Shown piece by piece: positions 55,433-64,000 of a DNA stretch of 64,000 bases. The position numbers were made by a program, and so were the translations under genes. The notes under the pieces are model-generated. The model was not told the DNA's origin. It ran no database searches and was given only the letters and a program-made list of their open reading frames with translations. Origin of the DNA: Enterobacter asburiae (lineage in GTDB: Bacteria; Pseudomonadota; Gammaproteobacteria; Enterobacterales; Enterobacteriaceae); assembly GCF_007035645.1 (NCBI RefSeq), contig NZ_AP019632.1, forward strand, positions 3,100,001 to 3,164,000, in the 5' to 3' direction. How positions within the stretch are numbered: the first letter of the stretch is position 1; each line of letters opens with the position of its first letter.

Positions 55433-57596
55433 GACCGCGCCCCTTAGCACGGAGGCTTTTCTTGCGCCCGGAAGTCAGTTTGACCGGCGGTTTTTTTACC
55501 TCGGGCACTTCCGGCTGTTCGATCGGGAAGATCGGCAGCGCGTTCAGGAGCCGTTGGCCGTAATTTTTGGTGAGCAGACGTTTGTCATAAATCACCACCT
55601 CGCCCCAGCAGCCGTGGCTACGAATCAAGCGCCCGACCTGCTGAATCAGGTTAAACGACGCCGCAGGCAAACTCTGTACCTCAAACGGATAGCGGTTGAG
55701 GCTTTTCAACCATTCCCCCTCGGTGATCACTACCGGGCTGTCGATGGGTGGGAAGGCGATTTTATGGATATGCACCTGCGTCAGGTAATCGCCTTTCAAA
55801 TCCAGACCTTCAGCAAACGACTGCAACCCCACCAGCACGCTGCGCTCGCCGTTATCAATGCGCTTACGGTGGGTTTCCACCAGCCGGTAGCGCGGCTGAT
55901 CCCCCTGCACCAGCAGGAGTAAACGCAGATCGGTGACGTGTTCGAGGAAGCGCTGCATCGCCCGCCCGCTGGCAAACAGCACCAGCATACCGGGGTACTT
56001 TTTACTCTCGACCTGCTCGCGGAAGTAGGCCGCCATTTCCGCGATGTGCTGCTCTTCGTTGTCGATGAGCGGCTCGAATTTCATGCGCGGAATGACCAGC
56101 TTGCCCTGCTCGCAGTGGTTAAACGGCGAGTCCAGCGCCACGAAACGGTCGCCCGCTTTCTCTTTTAGCCCGCTCATCTCCTGCAGCCTTGAGAAGCTGT
56201 TCAGGGAACGCAGCGTGGCAGAGGTGACAACCACGTGCGGCACGCTGCGCCAGATCAGCTTTTCCAGCTGATCGGCCACGCGGATGCCCACGCAGTGGAA
56301 AAAGAGGTGCACCTGCCCGTCCCGCACTTCGCGGGTGGCCCATTTGGTGACCGGCGCGCCGGACGCCTGCGCCATCGAGGCCAGCCGCCAGAGCTTGCTC
56401 TGCGCTTCGAACATCCCCAGCGCGCGGTTCATCTGCAGCAGAACGCGGTGCAGACGCACCACGTCATGCGAGCCGGTTTTCTCGCTGAGATCGTTTAAGA
56501 ACATCTCCGCCAGCCCGCGCAGCTTTTCCAGATGTTTCGCCAGCTGCTGGCAGATCTCCATCACCTCTTCCGGTAGCTCACCCATCGCAAAGCGGTGTTC
56601 GGCTTCCTGGGTTGCCGGAAGATAAAGATTCAGGATGTTGTTCAGGGATGAAATGAGGCTATAGACCTCTTCACAGTGGTCGCTCAGCCGCTCCGGCACC
56701 GCCAGCGGCGGCGTGGTTTTCGGGCGGAACTGCTCCATGCAGGTCGCTACCAGCTTGCAGAAGAGATCCAGCTGCAGGCGGAACCACGGAGCGGTGATTT
56801 CGGCGCTCATCTCCAGCGCATCCCGCGCCACGTCCGGCAGATGGTGGCCTTCGTCGAGCACCAGCAGCAGGTTTTTGGGCTCCGGCAGCACCGCTTCGCT
56901 CTCCAGCGCCGCCATCACCAGCGCGTGGTTTGCCACAACCACTTCCGCCTCCTGAATCTCGCGCCGAGCGACAAAGAACGGGCACTCGCGGTAGTAGTGA
57001 CAGTTGCGGTTCAGGCAGCTCGCTTTGTCGGTGCTGAGCCTGCGCCACAGGTCGTCGCTGATGGCCTGGCTGGTGTGATCCCGCAGGCCGTCCCACTTAT
57101 AGCCGTCGAGCTCGACTTTGAGTTTTGCACACTGCTCCTGCTCGGCCTTATTGTTTGGCGTTAGCTCGTCATCCAGAAACGCGAGCAGATCCTGCTGATT
57201 CGGCTCGCTGCTGGCCAGCGCCGCCAGGTTGCGCGGGCATACATAACGCCCGCGCCCAAAGGCTGCCGTAAACCGCAGCTCGGGGATGATTTTGCGCAGC
57301 AGGGGTAAATCTTTGCTGAAGATCTGGTCCTGCAGCGCCACGTTGGCGGTGCTGACCACCAGCGTTTTGTCCTCTTCCCGCGCAATCGCGATGCCGGGAA
57401 TGAGATACGACAGGGTTTTCCCGACGCCGGTTGGGGCTTCAATCGCCAGATGTCGCCCGTCGTCCCCGGCGAGCGTTTTTGCCACGTCAGCAATCATCTG
57501 CCGCTGCGGCGCTCGGGGGATAAAGTCGGGGATCTGCTGCTGTAGCGCCTTATACCATGCGCCAATTTGCGCCTTGAGCGCAGCGGTTAAAGCCAT
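55419..57596 (-). CDS. dinG: DinG, ATP-dependent DNA helicase with an iron-sulfur cluster
   Basis: 725 residues, superfamily 2, XPD-like. Walker A EAPTGVGKT (K60); the cluster cysteines are C120, C194, C199 and C205; LDEGHHLPD is the DEAH-like box. It unwinds DNA and R-loops during damage and replication conflicts. A LexA box (57611-57630) lies just upstream, so it belongs to the SOS response. Its C-terminal tail may have been altered where the fimbrial operon joins it. Confidence 0.95.
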   Translation of the reverse strand: MALTAALKAQIGAWYKALQQQIPDFIPRAPQRQMIADVAKTLAGDDGRHLAIEAPTGVGKTLSYLIPGIAIAREEDKTLVVSTANVALQDQIFSKDLPLLRKIIPELRFTAAFGRGRYVCPRNLAALASSEPNQQDLLAFLDDELTPNNKAEQEQCAKLKVELDGYKWDGLRDHTSQAISDDLWRRLSTDKASCLNRNCHYYRECPFFVARREIQEAEVVVANHALVMAALESEAVLPEPKNLLLVLDEGHHLPDVARDALEMSAEITAPWFRLQLDLFCKLVATCMEQFRPKTTPPLAVPERLSDHCEEVYSLISSLNNILNLYLPATQEAEHRFAMGELPEEVMEICQQLAKHLEKLRGLAEMFLNDLSEKTGSHDVVRLHRVLLQMNRALGMFEAQSKLWRLASMAQASGAPVTKWATREVRDGQVHLFFHCVGIRVADQLEKLIWRSVPHVVVTSATLRSLNSFSRLQEMSGLKEKAGDRFVALDSPFNHCEQGKLVIPRMKFEPLIDNEEQHIAEMAAYFREQVESKKYPGMLVLFASGRAMQRFLEHVTDLRLLLLVQGDQPRYRLVETHRKRIDNGERSVLVGLQSFAEGLDLKGDYLTQVHIHKIAFPPIDSPVVITEGEWLKSLNRYPFEVQSLPAASFNLIQQVGRLIRSHGCWGEVVIYDKRLLTKNYGQRLLNALPIFPIEQPEVPEVKKPPVKLTSGRKKSLRAKGRGPTGK

Positions 57597-57610
57597 TGGA
57601 AAACCTGAAA

Positions 57611-57630
57611 TACTGTATAAACAGCCACTA
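57611..57630 (-). promoter_or_regulatory. LexA box of dinG
   Basis: On the minus strand TAGTGGCTGTTTATACAGTA differs by one base from the known E. coli dinG LexA site. It ends 15 bp before the dinG start. Confidence 0.85.
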
Positions 57631-57654
57631 TTGTGGCACTTTCTCTTCGCTGCC

Positions 57655-57688
57655 GCAAAAAGAAAAGCCCGGCTTTACGACCGGGCTT
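57655..57688 (-). terminator. Rho-independent terminator after rhlE
   Basis: On the minus strand stem AAGCCCGG/CCGGGCTT (57681-57688 with 57665-57672) followed by TTTTCTTTTT. It separates rhlE from dinG. Confidence 0.85.
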
Positions 57689-57693
57689 CCAGA

Positions 57694-59079
57694 TTACTGC
57701 GGGTTAGCAGGCTTGCGCGGGCGGCGTCGACGCTGCCCTTCTCCTGCCGGTTTCCCTTCGCCGCTGCGCCACGGGTTTTCACCCGCCGGTTTGCTGTCGT
57801 TGTTACGACGCGGCGGTTTGCCGGATGATTTCGGCGCGCCGCCTTCGGCACGACGCGGCTGCTGACCGCGACCGCCGCCGCCCTGACCACGTCCACCGCC
57901 GCCCTGACGACCGTTCTGAATCGGCTCGGCTTTGATCGACGGATCCACTTCGTAACCCGGGGTTTCGATGCGCGGGATCTCTTTCTTCAGCAGGCGCTCG
58001 ATGTCGCGCAGCAGCTTGTGCTCGTCCACGCAGACCAGAGAGAGCGCTTCACCGGTTGCCGCCGCGCGGCCGGTACGGCCGATACGGTGAACGTAATCTT
58101 CCGGCACGTTTGGCAGCTCGTAGTTCACCACGTGCGGCAGCTCTTCAATGTCAAGGCCACGGGCGGCGATGTCGGTCGCCACCAGCACGCGGATGTCGCC
58201 GGATTTGAACTCAGCCAGCGCACGGGTACGCGCGCCCTGGCTCTTGTTGCCGTGGATCGCCGCACTGCGAATGCCGTCTTTGTTCAGCTGTTCCGCCAGG
58301 TGGTTGGCGCCGTGCTTGGTGCGGGTAAAGACCAGCACCTGCTGCCAGTTGCCCTGGCCGATCATCTGGGAGAGCAGTTCCCGCTTGCGCTTTTTATCCA
58401 CAAAGTGAACGTGCTGCGTCACCTGCTCGGAGGCGGTGTTGCGGCGCGCCACTTCCACTTCCAGCGGGTTATGCAGCAGCTTTTCCGCCAGCGCCTTGAT
58501 CTCGTCGGAGAAGGTCGCGGAGAAGAGCAGGTTCTGACGACGCGCGGGCAGCTTGGCCAGCACGCGACGAATATCGTGGATAAAGCCCATGTCGAGCATG
58601 CGGTCGGCTTCGTCCAGCACCAGAATTTCAACCTGGTCCAGCTTCACCGCATTCTGGTGCTCCAGATCCAGCAGGCGACCTGGAGTCGCAACCAGAACGT
58701 CGACGCCGCTGCGCAGCTTCATCATCTGCGGGTTGATGCTTACCCCGCCGAAAACCACCAGCGAACGAATGTTGAGATAGCGGCTATAGTCACGCACGTT
58801 CTCACCAATCTGCGCCGCCAGCTCGCGGGTTGGGGTAAGGATCAGGGCGCGGACAGGACGACGGCCTTTGGCGTGCGGCTGGTTTTTTACCAGCAGTTCC
58901 AGCAGCGGCAGGGTAAAGCCCGCGGTTTTGCCGGTACCGGTCTGGGCGCTCGCCATCAGGTCACGGCCCTGCAGAACGGCGGGGATCGCCTGCTGCTGGA
59001 TTGGGGTTGGCTCAACGTAGCCCTGCTCTGCGATCGCGCGCAGAATTTCCGGGTTCAGGCCAAGGGAATCAAAAGACAT
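57694..59079 (-). CDS. rhlE: RhlE, DEAD-box RNA helicase
   Basis: 461 residues. Q motif and Walker A AQTGTGKT, motif [14 protein letters not shown] in LLFSATFS, motif [11 protein letters not shown]. The C-terminal tail is rich in Gly, Arg and Gln. It remodels RNA, with roles in ribosome assembly and mRNA decay. It is divergent from cecR, and in E. coli CecR represses it through the shared spacer. Confidence 0.96.
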   Translation of the reverse strand: MSFDSLGLNPEILRAIAEQGYVEPTPIQQQAIPAVLQGRDLMASAQTGTGKTAGFTLPLLELLVKNQPHAKGRRPVRALILTPTRELAAQIGENVRDYSRYLNIRSLVVFGGVSINPQMMKLRSGVDVLVATPGRLLDLEHQNAVKLDQVEILVLDEADRMLDMGFIHDIRRVLAKLPARRQNLLFSATFSDEIKALAEKLLHNPLEVEVARRNTASEQVTQHVHFVDKKRKRELLSQMIGQGNWQQVLVFTRTKHGANHLAEQLNKDGIRSAAIHGNKSQGARTRALAEFKSGDIRVLVATDIAARGLDIEELPHVVNYELPNVPEDYVHRIGRTGRAAATGEALSLVCVDEHKLLRDIERLLKKEIPRIETPGYEVDPSIKAEPIQNGRQGGGGRGQGGGGRGQQPRRAEGGAPKSSGKPPRRNNDSKPAGENPWRSGEGKPAGEGQRRRRPRKPANPQ

Positions 59080-59252
59080 AAAAACTCCGAACCGCCCCGA
59101 CCATCACAGGTGTAGTTTTCAGGGAGATATAACGAATAGGGGAGGACAAAAACCACAATGTCGCGAAGGAGCGGAGTGTAGCAGCTTTTGTGACGTGGCG
59201 CATAAAATATCCCTCAGCGTTCCCTCGACGTTAGCGTGAATCAGGCATAATC

Positions 59253-59272
59253 TTAATCAATCGATTGATTAA
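59253..59272. promoter_or_regulatory. CecR operator
   Basis: A perfect 20-bp palindrome with core AATCAATCGATTGATT, 14 bp before cecR, in the rhlE-cecR spacer. In E. coli CecR (YbiH) binds a palindrome at this place and controls both rhlE and the ybh operon. Confidence 0.8.
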
Positions 59273-59286
59273 TTCTTAATGCCGCC

Positions 59287-59964
59287 ATGAATACGACACC
59301 CACAACAACCAAAGGTGAACAGGCCAAAAATCAGCTTATCGCCGCCGCGCTGGCGCAGTTTGGTGAGTACGGGCTGCATGCCACCACCCGCGATATTGCC
59401 GCGCTGGCCGGGCAGAACATTGCGGCGATTACCTACTATTTTGGCTCAAAAGAGGATTTATACCTCGCCTGCGCCGAGTGGATCGCCGATTTTATCGGCA
59501 CGCAGTTTCACCCGCACGTTGAGGAAGCCACCGCGCTGCTCGGCCAGCCGTCGCCCGATCGCGCCGCCGTTCGCCAGCTTATTCTCAATGCCTGCCACGA
59601 TATGATCCGCCTGCTGACGCACGACGATACGCTCAACCTGAGCAAGTTTATCTCCCGGGAGCAGCTCTCCCCGACCGTCGCCTACCAGCGGGTACACGAT
59701 CGGGTGATTGAGCCAATGCACTCGCACCTGACCCGGCTGATCGCCGCCTATACCGGTCGGGACGCCAGTGATACCGAGACAGTTTTGCATACCCACGCCC
59801 TGCTGGGTGAAATCCTTGCCTTCCGTCTGGGCAGGGAAACCATCCTGTTACGCACCGGCTGGACACAATTTGATGAGGATAAAGCCGCGCAGATTAGCAA
59901 AGTGATCGCCTGTCACGTCGATCTGATCCTGCAAGGCTTAACGCAAAGGAGCCTGAAGTCATGA
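59287..59964 (+). CDS. cecR: CecR (YbiH), TetR-family regulator
   Basis: 225 residues. The N-terminal helix-turn-helix ([35 protein letters not shown]) is typical of TetR, followed by a helical ligand-binding domain. In E. coli it controls sensitivity to cefoperazone and chloramphenicol through rhlE and ybhGFSR. It overlaps ybhG by four bases, so it heads the operon. Confidence 0.95.
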   Translation: MNTTPTTTKGEQAKNQLIAAALAQFGEYGLHATTRDIAALAGQNIAAITYYFGSKEDLYLACAEWIADFIGTQFHPHVEEATALLGQPSPDRAAVRQLILNACHDMIRLLTHDDTLNLSKFISREQLSPTVAYQRVHDRVIEPMHSHLTRLIAAYTGRDASDTETVLHTHALLGEILAFRLGRETILLRTGWTQFDEDKAAQISKVIACHVDLILQGLTQRSLKS

Positions 59965-60956
59965 AAAAACCTGTCGCCATCATTCTGGTGGTTGTTGTTT
60001 TGCTTGCTGCCGGAGTCGGTGGATGGCTGTGGTATCAGAGCCATCAGGATAAAGGCCTGACGCTGTACGGCAACGTGGATATTCGTACGGTGAACATGAG
60101 CTTCCGCGTGGGCGGTCGTCTCGCCTCGCTGAGCGTTGACGAAGGCGATGCCATTAAAAGCGGGCAGACGCTGGGGATGCTGGATAAAGCGCCCTATGAG
60201 AATGCGCTGCTGCAGGCCAAAGCGGGGGTGTCCGTCGCCCAGGCGCAGTATGACCTGATGCTGGCAGGCTATCGCGACGAAGAGATCGCCCAGGCCGCCG
60301 CTGCCGTTAAGCAGGCGCAAGCCGCCTATGACTACGCGCAGAACTTCTACGCGCGCCAGCAGGGGTTGTGGAAAAGCCGCACCATTTCCGCTAACGATCT
60401 GGAAAATGCGCGCTCGTCCCGCGACCAGGCGCAGGCAACGCTGAAGTCCGCGCAGGATAAGTTAAGCCAGTACCACACCGGTAACCGCCCGCAGGATATC
60501 GCCCAGGCGAAAGCCAGCCTTGAACAGGCGCAGGCGCAGCTGGCTCAGGCAGAGCTGGATCTGCACGACACCACCTTAATCGCGCCGTCTGACGGCATGC
60601 TGATGACCCGCGCCGTGGAGCCGGGCAGCATGCTCAGCGCGGGCAGCGCCGTCTTAACGCTCTCCCTGACCCGCCCGGTCTGGGTACGCGCCTACGTTGA
60701 TGAGCCTAATCTCGGCCAGATGCAGCCGGGCCGCGAGCTGCTGCTCTATACCGACGGCCGCCCGGACAAGCCGTATCACGGCAAAGTGGGCTTTGTCTCC
60801 CCTACTGCCGAATTCACGCCGAAAACCGTTGAAACACCGGACCTGCGTACCGACCTCGTGTATCGCCTGCGCATCATCGTGACCGATGCGGACGACGCGC
60901 TGCGTCAGGGCATGCCCGTCACCGTAAAAGTGAACAACGGGGAACGACATGAATGA
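59961..60956 (+). CDS. ybhG: YbhG, HlyD-type membrane fusion protein
   Basis: 331 residues. One N-terminal hydrophobic segment ([21 protein letters not shown]), lipoyl-like halves, and a long coiled coil with Gln/Ala repeats. It connects the YbhFSR ABC transporter with an outer-membrane channel. The genes to each side overlap its ends. Confidence 0.94.
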   Translation: MKKPVAIILVVVVLLAAGVGGWLWYQSHQDKGLTLYGNVDIRTVNMSFRVGGRLASLSVDEGDAIKSGQTLGMLDKAPYENALLQAKAGVSVAQAQYDLMLAGYRDEEIAQAAAAVKQAQAAYDYAQNFYARQQGLWKSRTISANDLENARSSRDQAQATLKSAQDKLSQYHTGNRPQDIAQAKASLEQAQAQLAQAELDLHDTTLIAPSDGMLMTRAVEPGSMLSAGSAVLTLSLTRPVWVRAYVDEPNLGQMQPGRELLLYTDGRPDKPYHGKVGFVSPTAEFTPKTVETPDLRTDLVYRLRIIVTDADDALRQGMPVTVKVNNGERHE

Positions 60957-62688
60957 CGCGGTTATTCAGCTCAACAATCTGGTTAAACGCTTCGCGGGAA
61001 TGGACAAACCGGCCGTCGCGCCGCTGAACTGCACCATCCGGAAAGGCTATGTGACCGGGCTGGTCGGTCCGGACGGCGCGGGGAAAACCACGCTGATGCG
61101 GATGCTGGCGGGGTTGCTCAAGCCGGATGAAGGAAGCGCCAGCGTGCTCGGTCTTGACCCGATCGAGGATGACGGAGCCCTTCACGCCATGCTCGGCTAT
61201 ATGCCGCAGAAGTTTGGCCTGTATGAAGATCTGACGGTGATGGAAAACCTGAACCTGTACGCCGACCTGCGCAGCGTCACCGGCGAAACGCGGCAAAAAA
61301 CCTTCGCGCGCCTGCTGGAGTTTACCTCCCTCGGCCCGTTCACCGACCGGCTGGCGGGCAAGCTCTCCGGCGGGATGAAGCAGAAGCTGGGGCTGGCCTG
61401 CACGCTGGTTGGCGAGCCGAAAGTGCTGCTGCTGGACGAGCCCGGCGTCGGCGTAGACCCGATTTCGCGCCGCGAACTGTGGCAGATGGTGCACGAGCTG
61501 GCGGGCGACGGAATGCTGATCCTCTGGAGCACCTCCTACCTCGACGAAGCGGAACAGTGCCGGGACGTGCTGCTGATGAACGAAGGCGAACTGCTTTATC
61601 AGGGCGAGCCGACGACGCTGACGCAGAGCATGGCCGGGCGCAGCTTCCTGCTGCACAGCCCGCAGGAGTCTAACCGCAGGCTGCTGCAGCGGGTGCTCAG
61701 GCTGCCGCAGGTCAGCGACGGGATGATCCAGGGCCGCTCGGTACGGGTGATCCTCAAAAAAGAGGCCACCGTCGACGATATTCGCCAGGCGCCCGGCATG
61801 CCTGAGATCGAGATGGAAGAGACCGCGCCGCGCTTTGAGGACGCGTTTATCGACCTGCTGGGCGGCGCGGGTACCTCAGAGTCGCCGCTTGCCGCCATTC
61901 TGCATACGGTGGAAGGCACGCCGGGCGAAACGGTGATTGAAGCCAAATCCCTCACCAAAAAGTTCGGGGATTTCGCCGCCACCGACAACGTCAACTTTGC
62001 GGTGAAGCGCGGGGAGATTTTTGGCCTGCTCGGACCGAACGGCGCGGGAAAATCGACCACCTTTAAGATGATGTGCGGCCTGCTGGTGCCGACGTCCGGC
62101 AAGGCGCTGGTGCTGGATATGGACCTTAAGGTCAGCTCCGGCAAGGCGCGCCAGCATCTCGGCTATATGGCGCAGAAGTTTTCCCTGTACGGCAACCTGA
62201 CGGTCGAGCAGAATCTGCGCTTTTTCTCCGGCGTGTACGGCCTTCGTGGGCGGGCACAGAACGAGAAAATCCGCCGCATGAGCGACGCCTTCGCCTTAAC
62301 CAACATTGCCTCCCACGCCACCGACGAGCTGCCGCTCGGCTTTAAGCAGCGGCTGGCGCTGGCCTGCTCGCTGATGCACGAGCCGGATATTCTGTTTCTT
62401 GATGAGCCGACATCAGGCGTTGACCCCATTACCCGCCGTGAGTTCTGGCTGCACATCAACAGCATGGTGGAAAAAGGCGTGACCGTGATGGTGACCACCC
62501 ACTTCATGGACGAGGCGGAGTACTGCGACCGCATCGGGCTGGTGTATCGCGGCAAGCTGATTGCCCACGGTACCCCGGACGACCTGAAAAACCAGGCCGC
62601 CGACGATGAGGTTCCGGATCCGACCATGGAGCAGGCGTTTATCACCCTCATCCACGACTGGGATAAGGAGAATGCCCATGCGCAGTAA
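60949..62688 (+). CDS. ybhF: YbhF, ABC transporter with two ATPase domains
   Basis: 579 residues with two nucleotide-binding domains in one chain: Walker [10 protein letters not shown] near residue 39 and GPNGAGKST in the second half, Walker [12 protein letters not shown] and [11 protein letters not shown]. It powers export with YbhS and YbhR. In E. coli the system exports tetracyclines and sodium or lithium ions. Confidence 0.95.
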   Translation: MNDAVIQLNNLVKRFAGMDKPAVAPLNCTIRKGYVTGLVGPDGAGKTTLMRMLAGLLKPDEGSASVLGLDPIEDDGALHAMLGYMPQKFGLYEDLTVMENLNLYADLRSVTGETRQKTFARLLEFTSLGPFTDRLAGKLSGGMKQKLGLACTLVGEPKVLLLDEPGVGVDPISRRELWQMVHELAGDGMLILWSTSYLDEAEQCRDVLLMNEGELLYQGEPTTLTQSMAGRSFLLHSPQESNRRLLQRVLRLPQVSDGMIQGRSVRVILKKEATVDDIRQAPGMPEIEMEETAPRFEDAFIDLLGGAGTSESPLAAILHTVEGTPGETVIEAKSLTKKFGDFAATDNVNFAVKRGEIFGLLGPNGAGKSTTFKMMCGLLVPTSGKALVLDMDLKVSSGKARQHLGYMAQKFSLYGNLTVEQNLRFFSGVYGLRGRAQNEKIRRMSDAFALTNIASHATDELPLGFKQRLALACSLMHEPDILFLDEPTSGVDPITRREFWLHINSMVEKGVTVMVTTHFMDEAEYCDRIGLVYRGKLIAHGTPDDLKNQAADDEVPDPTMEQAFITLIHDWDKENAHAQ

Positions 62689-63811
62689 TGCCATTTCCTG
62701 GCGCAGGGTGCGCGCGCTGTGCATTAAAGAGACGCGGCAGATCGTGCGTGACCCCAGCAGCTGGCTGATTGCGGTAGTCATCCCCCTGCTGCTGCTGTTT
62801 ATTTTTGGCTACGGCATTAACCTGGACTCCAGCAAGCTGCGGGTCGGGATATTGCTGGAGCAGCAGAGTGAGGATGCCCTGGACTTTACTCACGCCATGA
62901 CCGGATCGCCCTACATTGACGCCACCATCAGCGATAACAGGCAGGAGTTGATCCAGAAAATGCAGGCCGGGAAAATTCGCGGCCTGATCGTCATTCCGGT
63001 GGATTTCGCCGCCAACATGGCGCGGGCAAATACCGACGCGCCGATCCAGGTGATTACCGACGGCAGCGAGCCAAACACCGCCAACTTTGTACAGGGCTAC
63101 GCGGAGGGGATCTGGCAGCTGTGGCAGATGCAGCGCGCGGAGGACCGGGGTGAAGAATTTAAACCGCTGATCGACGTGCAGACGCGCTACTGGTTTAACC
63201 CCGCCGCCATCAGCCAGCACTTTATTATTCCGGGCGCGGTGACGATTATCATGACGGTGATTGGCGCGATCCTGACCTCGCTGGTGATCGCCCGCGAGTG
63301 GGAGCGCGGGACCATGGAGGCGCTGCTCTCTACCGAAGTGACGCGCGTCGAGCTGCTGCTGTGCAAGCTCATCCCCTACTATTTCCTCGGCATGCTGGCG
63401 ATGCTGCTCTGTATGCTTGTCTCAGTCTTTATCCTCGGCGTGCCGTATCGCGGCTCGCTGGTGGTGCTGTTTTTTATCACCAGCCTGTTTTTACTCAGCA
63501 CGCTGGGCATGGGGCTGCTCATCTCCACCATCACCCGCAACCAGTTCAACGCCGCGCAGGTGGCCCTCAACGCCGCCTTTTTACCGTCGATTATGCTGTC
63601 CGGGTTTATCTTCCAGATAGACAGTATGCCTGCGGTGATCCACGCCGTGACCTATGTTATTCCGGCTCGCTACTTTGTGAGCACGCTGCAAAGCCTGTTC
63701 CTGGCGGGGAATATTCCGGTGGTGCTGATCGTCAACACGCTGTTTTTAATGGCGTCAGCGGCGATGTTTATTGGGTTGACGTGGATGAAAACCAAACGGC
63801 GACTGGATTAA
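62678..63811 (+). CDS. ybhS: YbhS, ABC transporter permease
   Basis: 377 residues of the ABC-2 type. One N-terminal segment ([20 protein letters not shown]), a large periplasmic loop and five segments near the C-terminus ([23 protein letters not shown]...). The ATG giving [11 protein letters not shown] has AAGGAG upstream and overlaps ybhF by 11 bp. It pairs with YbhR. Confidence 0.95.
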   Translation: MRSNAISWRRVRALCIKETRQIVRDPSSWLIAVVIPLLLLFIFGYGINLDSSKLRVGILLEQQSEDALDFTHAMTGSPYIDATISDNRQELIQKMQAGKIRGLIVIPVDFAANMARANTDAPIQVITDGSEPNTANFVQGYAEGIWQLWQMQRAEDRGEEFKPLIDVQTRYWFNPAAISQHFIIPGAVTIIMTVIGAILTSLVIAREWERGTMEALLSTEVTRVELLLCKLIPYYFLGMLAMLLCMLVSVFILGVPYRGSLVVLFFITSLFLLSTLGMGLLISTITRNQFNAAQVALNAAFLPSIMLSGFIFQIDSMPAVIHAVTYVIPARYFVSTLQSLFLAGNIPVVLIVNTLFLMASAAMFIGLTWMKTKRRLD

Positions 63812-63820
63812 GGAGCGAAC

Positions 63821-64000
63821 ATGTTTCACCGATTATGGACGTTGATACGCAAAGAGCTGCAATCCCTGCTGCGCGAGCCGCAAACCCGCGCCATTCTGGT
63901 CTTGCCGGTGCTGATCCAGGTTTTACTGTTCCCGTTTGCCGCCACCCTTGAGGTGACCAACGCCACCATTGCCATTTACAACGAAGATAACGGCAAACAT
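63821..64000 (+). CDS. ybhR: YbhR, ABC transporter permease (5' part)
   Basis: The first 60 codons, [20 protein letters not shown]..., match the start of E. coli YbhR. The rest lies beyond the window. AAGGAG lies before the ATG, nine bases after ybhS. Confidence 0.94.
   Translation, partial: MFHRLWTLIRKELQSLLREPQTRAILVLPVLIQVLLFPFAATLEVTNATIAIYNEDNGKH

Noticed and set aside
58018..59115. 365-codon rightward frame opposite rhlE
   Set aside because: It is the shadow of the DEAD-box helicase, whose motifs are all on the minus strand.

Overview
The window is a stretch of enterobacterial chromosome, most likely Enterobacter or a close relative. The backbone follows the order known from Escherichia coli between moeB and the ybh genes: moeB, fsaA, pflC-pflF (ybiYW), ybiV, ybiU, ybiT, ldtB (ybiS), ybiR, mntR, mntS, ybiP, ompX, rhtA, dps, glnHPQ, ybiO, rlmF, mcbA, ybiI, ybiJ, ybiB, dinG, rhlE, cecR and ybhGFSR. 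The proteins are close to the E. coli ones but not identical. The backbone is GC-rich, and REP-like palindromes of the type common in Enterobacter sit between genes. The assignment comes from memory of these families, not from a database search.

Five accessory blocks break this order. (1) 7.1-12.2 kb: a LacI-type regulator, an MFS transporter and a GH31 glycosidase, a sugar-use locus between ybiU and ybiT. (2) 13.8-24.7 kb: a 10,914-bp AT-rich integrated element. (3) 25.9-29.5 kb: a GntR-controlled beta-glucoside locus (PTS EIIC and 6-phospho-beta-glucosidase). (4) 29.5-34.9 kb: an aldo/keto reductase and an EmrAB-type tripartite drug pump. (5) 50.0-55.4 kb: a five-gene chaperone-usher fimbrial operon between ybiB and dinG.

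The integrated element is the most interesting part. It encodes a large serine recombinase at its left end and is inserted into the first codons of ybiT. The broken native start of ybiT (nine codons beginning with GTG) can be read at the far right end, 10.9 kb away. The left end of the element supplies a new TTG start and eight codons, so the ybiT frame stays open with a similar N-terminus (LLCNNITM instead of LVTSNVTM). Rejoining the element ends gives an imperfect 32-bp palindrome centred on GT, as expected for a serine-integrase attP. The cargo includes a two-gene CBASS-like anti-phage system (a CD-NTase with a C-terminal AGS-C-type sensor, plus a SLATT-type membrane effector), an ApeA-like HEPN protein with an R-N-x-x-x-H motif, three overlapping genes of which two encode probable exported proteins, a small resolvase with a res-like dyad site, and an inovirus Gp2/YagK-YfjJ-type protein next to an origin-like set of inverted repeats.

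In the backbone, one 14-bp dyad (CTTTCATTCGAAAG and close copies) occurs upstream of pflCF, ybiV and ybiU, which suggests a small local regulon. Recognisable control sites are an FNR-like box before pflC, two MntR boxes before mntS, NtrC and sigma-54 elements before glnH, a LexA box before dinG, a perfect palindrome before cecR, and two identical 12-bp palindromes before the beta-glucoside operon.
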